Position numbers and translations under genes: made by a program. 64,000 bases of DNA, from contig NC_005125.1 in the NCBI RefSeq assembly GCF_000011385.1, forward strand, positions 1,736,001-1,800,000, in the 5' to 3' direction. Positions 61,837-64,000 of this stretch are shown here, one piece after another (the stretch's first letter is position 1; every line of letters starts with the position of its first letter). The DNA is from Gloeobacter violaceus PCC 7421 (GTDB taxonomy: Bacteria > Cyanobacteriota > Cyanobacteriia > Gloeobacterales > Gloeobacteraceae). Under the pieces are notes generated by a model. The model was not told the origin of the DNA, did not search any database, and saw nothing but the letters and a program-made list of their open reading frames with translations.

Positions 61837-63198
61837 TCAGCCCTCCAAGGGAAGCGCGCCGGGGGTGTTTTCGGAGGCTGGGCGCCGTTCCTGCCCGTCG
61901 GGACGCCCGGGCAGGCGCACCCGCAGGGTGGTACCCCGGCCGGGTTCGCTCAGGGCGTGAATCTCCCCCCGGTGGTTTTCGACGATCGTCCTCGCGATAG
62001 CCAGGCCCAGGCCACTGCCGCCCGCCTGGCGGGTGCGGGCCGAATCGACCCGCCAGAAGCGCTCGAATATCCGTTCCAGGTGCTCCGGGGCGATGCCGAT
62101 GCCGGTGTCGCTCACTTCCACCAGCGCGTCGCGGCCGTCGCGCGCAGTACCGAGGCATACCCGCCCCCCGGCGGGGGTGTAGCGAATGGCGTTGCTCAGC
62201 AAATTGGTAAACAGTTGATGCATCTGGTCGGGGTTGGCGGTGACGGTGAGCGGCCCGCCGCTTTTGAGCTGCACCGCAAGATCCGCAGCCTGGGCGAGGG
62301 GAGTCTGCTCCTCGACGACCTGTTGGAGGATCTCGGTGAGGTTGCAGCAGATCCGGCCCTCGGCGCTCTGCAGACCTTCGTTGCGCGCCAGGAACAACAA
62401 ATCCGCCACCAGCCGCCCCAGGCGGCGGGTGAGCCGCTCGGTCACTTCCAGGCTCCTGCGGTACTCATCCACACTCGGCTGCGGGTCGGCGAGGGCCACC
62501 TGCACGTTGGTCTGCAGCGCGGCTAGCGGCGTGCGCAGCTCGTGGCTCGCATCGGCGGTGAACTGTTTGAGCCGGTCGTAGGACTCGCGCACCGGTCTGA
62601 GGGCGAGTTCCGTCAGAAACCAGCCGCCCAAGCCAATCATCACCATGGTGAGCACGACGCCCGCGCTCAGTTCGATAAAAAGCTGCCGGCTGGGTCTGTC
62701 GACTTCGAACCACTGGTGCGAGACGCGCAGGTAGCCCAGCAGGTGGCCCGCACGGCGCATCGGCACCGTCACCTGCCGAAGCTTGTGATCCGGGCTCACT
62801 TCGACCGTCGCGTGCAGCGAACCGCGCACCAGCGGCACCGGCCGCGGAAAGACGGCTGTCGAGCGCACCACCTGGCCGCGCCTATCGAACCACTCCAGAT
62901 AAATCAAGTCCATCTCGACGGTCGGGTCGTCGTCGCCCCCCGCGAAGACGTAGTTGGCATCGACGACCGGTTCGCCGTCCGGTCCGGGCACCACCACCAG
63001 CGAGCGCTCGACAAGCTCCACGACGTGGTCGAGGGTATCGTCGACCCGTTCGACCAGGGTGCTGCGCACGTAGGTGTAAAAACCGACGGCAAACAGGGCC
63101 ATGATCGCGGCGGTGACGGCAATATAGCTCACCAACAACCGCAGGCGGGTCTGCTTGATCGGATTGCGCGGCTCGGCGCGCGGTCGGTCGGCGGGCAC
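61837..63198 (-). CDS. Membrane-bound sensor histidine kinase
   Basis: 453 residues: TM1 (VSYIAVTAAIMALFAVGFYT), a periplasmic domain of ~125 residues (acidic DDDPTVEMDLIYLEW), TM2 (ELSAGVVLTMVMIGLGGWFL), HisKA (FTADASHELRTPLAALQTNV), N-box HQLFTNLLSNAIRYTPAGG, G1 VEVSDTGIGIAPEH and G2 GGSGLGLAIARTIVENH. The layout and sequence resemble cyanobacterial RppB/Hik-type metal- or stress-sensing kinases. It is divergent from the Spy-like gene; no response regulator is adjacent. Confidence 0.88.
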   Translation of the reverse strand: MPADRPRAEPRNPIKQTRLRLLVSYIAVTAAIMALFAVGFYTYVRSTLVERVDDTLDHVVELVERSLVVVPGPDGEPVVDANYVFAGGDDDPTVEMDLIYLEWFDRRGQVVRSTAVFPRPVPLVRGSLHATVEVSPDHKLRQVTVPMRRAGHLLGYLRVSHQWFEVDRPSRQLFIELSAGVVLTMVMIGLGGWFLTELALRPVRESYDRLKQFTADASHELRTPLAALQTNVQVALADPQPSVDEYRRSLEVTERLTRRLGRLVADLLFLARNEGLQSAEGRICCNLTEILQQVVEEQTPLAQAADLAVQLKSGGPLTVTANPDQMHQLFTNLLSNAIRYTPAGGRVCLGTARDGRDALVEVSDTGIGIAPEHLERIFERFWRVDSARTRQAGGSGLGLAIARTIVENHRGEIHALSEPGRGTTLRVRLPGRPDGQERRPASENTPGALPLEG

Positions 63199-63307
63199 AG
63201 GTGCAGCGAGTGACGATTACTTTCTATTAAACCTGGCTCTGCGGTGTTGAACGCGGGCGCCGGGCCCGCCGTCCTAGTGGATACCGACCGTTTCGAAGGT
63301 AGTCACC

Positions 63308-63772
63308 ATGCAGAAATTTGCCGGCGTTCTCCTCGGTGCCCTGGTGCTGCTCGGCACCCCCGCGGCCTACGCCCAGCAGACTCCCGCTCCCGCCCCTGCT
63401 CCCGATGCCCAGCGCTACCCCGGCAAGGGCCACGGCAACAAGATGATGGTCTATGAGCGCTTGAATCTCACCTCCGACCAGCGCACCCAGATCGAGCAAA
63501 TCTACACGAGCGAAAAGCAAAAGAACGCGCCCCTCAAAGAACAGATGCGCCAGTTGCGCAGCGAGTACCAGGCCGCCCGCGAAGCGAACGACACCGCCAA
63601 AATCGAGAGCGTGCGCGAGCGGATGATGGTCCTCAAGCCGCAGATGCAGCAGGCCCGTACCGAGACCGAACAGCAGGTGGCGGCGATTCTCACCCCCGAG
63701 CAGCGCGCCCAGATGGAGCAGCTGCGCGCCCAGAAGCAGCGGCGCGGACCGGGTGGCCCCGCACCGCTCTAA
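63308..63772 (+). CDS. Spy/CpxP-family periplasmic protein
   Basis: 154 residues with signal peptide (FAGVLLGALVLLGTPAAYA) and Pro-rich linker, then a helical LTxxQ domain: YERLNLTSDQRTQIEQIYTS and ILTPEQRAQMEQLRAQK carry the two LTxxQ motifs. Spy and CpxP bind misfolded proteins and tune the envelope stress kinase CpxA. The position divergent from a sensor kinase fits, but the kinase is not a clear CpxA. Followed by a strong terminator. Confidence 0.85.
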   Translation: MQKFAGVLLGALVLLGTPAAYAQQTPAPAPAPDAQRYPGKGHGNKMMVYERLNLTSDQRTQIEQIYTSEKQKNAPLKEQMRQLRSEYQAAREANDTAKIESVRERMMVLKPQMQQARTETEQQVAAILTPEQRAQMEQLRAQKQRRGPGGPAPL

Positions 63773-63792
63773 GTTCTCCCAGTACCTAAATC

Positions 63793-63826
63793 ACAACCCG
63801 GCCGGGGCTCACCCCGGCCGGGTTGT
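63793..63826 (+). terminator. Rho-independent terminator after the Spy-like gene
   Basis: ACAACCCGGCCGGGG (63793-63807) and its perfect complement (63812-63826) make a 15-bp stem with a CTCA loop, followed by GCTTCTTT. It lies 20 nt after the stop. Because the stem is symmetric it may also act on transcripts from the tRNA side. Confidence 0.85.
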
Positions 63827-63836
63827 GCTTCTTTAG

Positions 63837-63910
63837 CGGGCACGGAGGGATTCGAACCCCCGTTAGTCCTGATCCGTAGTCAGGTGCCATATCCACTAGG
63901 CGACGTGCCC
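63837..63910 (-). tRNA. tRNA-Arg(ACG)
   Basis: Full cloverleaf on the minus strand: acceptor GGGCACG/CGTGCCC (63904-63910 with 63838-63844), D arm with AGTGGATA, anticodon stem CCTGA/TCAGG with loop CTACGGA (anticodon ACG at 63875-63877), and T arm GGGGGTTCGAATCCCTC. Discriminator G; no CCA encoded. ACG is read as ICG after editing, so it serves CGU, CGC and CGA. Confidence 0.93.
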
Positions 63911-63975
63911 ACGAGAACTCAATATAACACCCGAGATCTGGGAGCCACAAGCTTGAGGTCCATGGGCCGCACGTC

Positions 63976-64000
63976 TTAGCTGCCGACGGTTTGCGGGGTC
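63976..64000 (-). other. Possible C-terminal end of the next gene
   Basis: On the minus strand the window edge reads into TPQTVGS followed by TAA at 63976-63978. It could be the last codons of a gene that lies beyond the window; eight codons are too few to prove it. Confidence 0.2.

Overview
The window is a gene-dense, GC-rich bacterial chromosome segment. Several genes belong to families described mainly from cyanobacteria: Ycf46-type AAA ATPase, DUF3110, a cobalamin-trafficking MMADHC-like protein, the NMN adenylyltransferase-Nudix fusion, an Sll0314/Alr1548-like TPR protein, agmatine deiminase with N-carbamoylputrescine amidase, and Uma2 and Rpn/DUF4351 proteins. High GC and very tight packing suggest an early-branching cyanobacterium of the Gloeobacter type. 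That is inferred from gene content; no marker gene was compared.

Layout. 0-3 kb: partial HDAC-like deacetylase, rpoZ and gmk on the minus strand, divergent from an NFACT/Rqc2 gene. 3-7.8 kb: accessory DNA, with a truncated AbiEii-type toxin joined to a beta-propeller tail, an M48 protease, an unusual element built of inverted arrays of ~21-22 bp repeats (about 4655-5133), a methyltransferase, and an IS5-type element inserted in the stop codon of cbiD. 8-14.5 kb: a 1,730-residue caspase / pseudo-caspase / STAND NTPase / membrane helix / 15 WD40 protein whose 3' half is far more AT-rich than its 5' half, followed by two AT-rich hypotheticals. 14.5-19.9 kb: secreted and coiled-coil proteins, cobK/cbiJ, the ergothioneine pair egtB-egtD and an MMADHC-like gene. 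19.9-22.7 kb: a decaying island (frameshifted GNAT, RidA, broken DUF6573/Rpn, HigA-like regulator). 22.7-43.7 kb: core genes (rseP, PCD, glyS, ferredoxin, ycf46, permease, GAF sensor, cysH, pyrF, nadM-nudix), two tandem cNMP-domain histidine kinases, and a secreted M43 protease. 43.6-55.3 kb: permeases, an AmpG-like carrier, an HNH nuclease with a small coupled partner, murG, a GAF-PP2C phosphatase, an SSS symporter and an Hsp70-like protein. 55.4-56.8 kb: two toxin-antitoxin modules facing each other. 56.9-64 kb: aguA-aguB, a possible tnpB remnant, two response regulators, an HD hydrolase, a histidine kinase divergent from a Spy/CpxP-like gene, a strong terminator and tRNA-Arg(ACG).

Functional links. 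egtB-egtD make ergothioneine; aguA-aguB convert agmatine to putrescine; cbiD, cobK and the MMADHC-like gene point to corrinoid metabolism; gmk-rpoZ are coupled; the histidine kinase and Spy-like protein may form an envelope-stress unit. Several convergent pairs share their stop codons inside a CTAG or TTAG motif.
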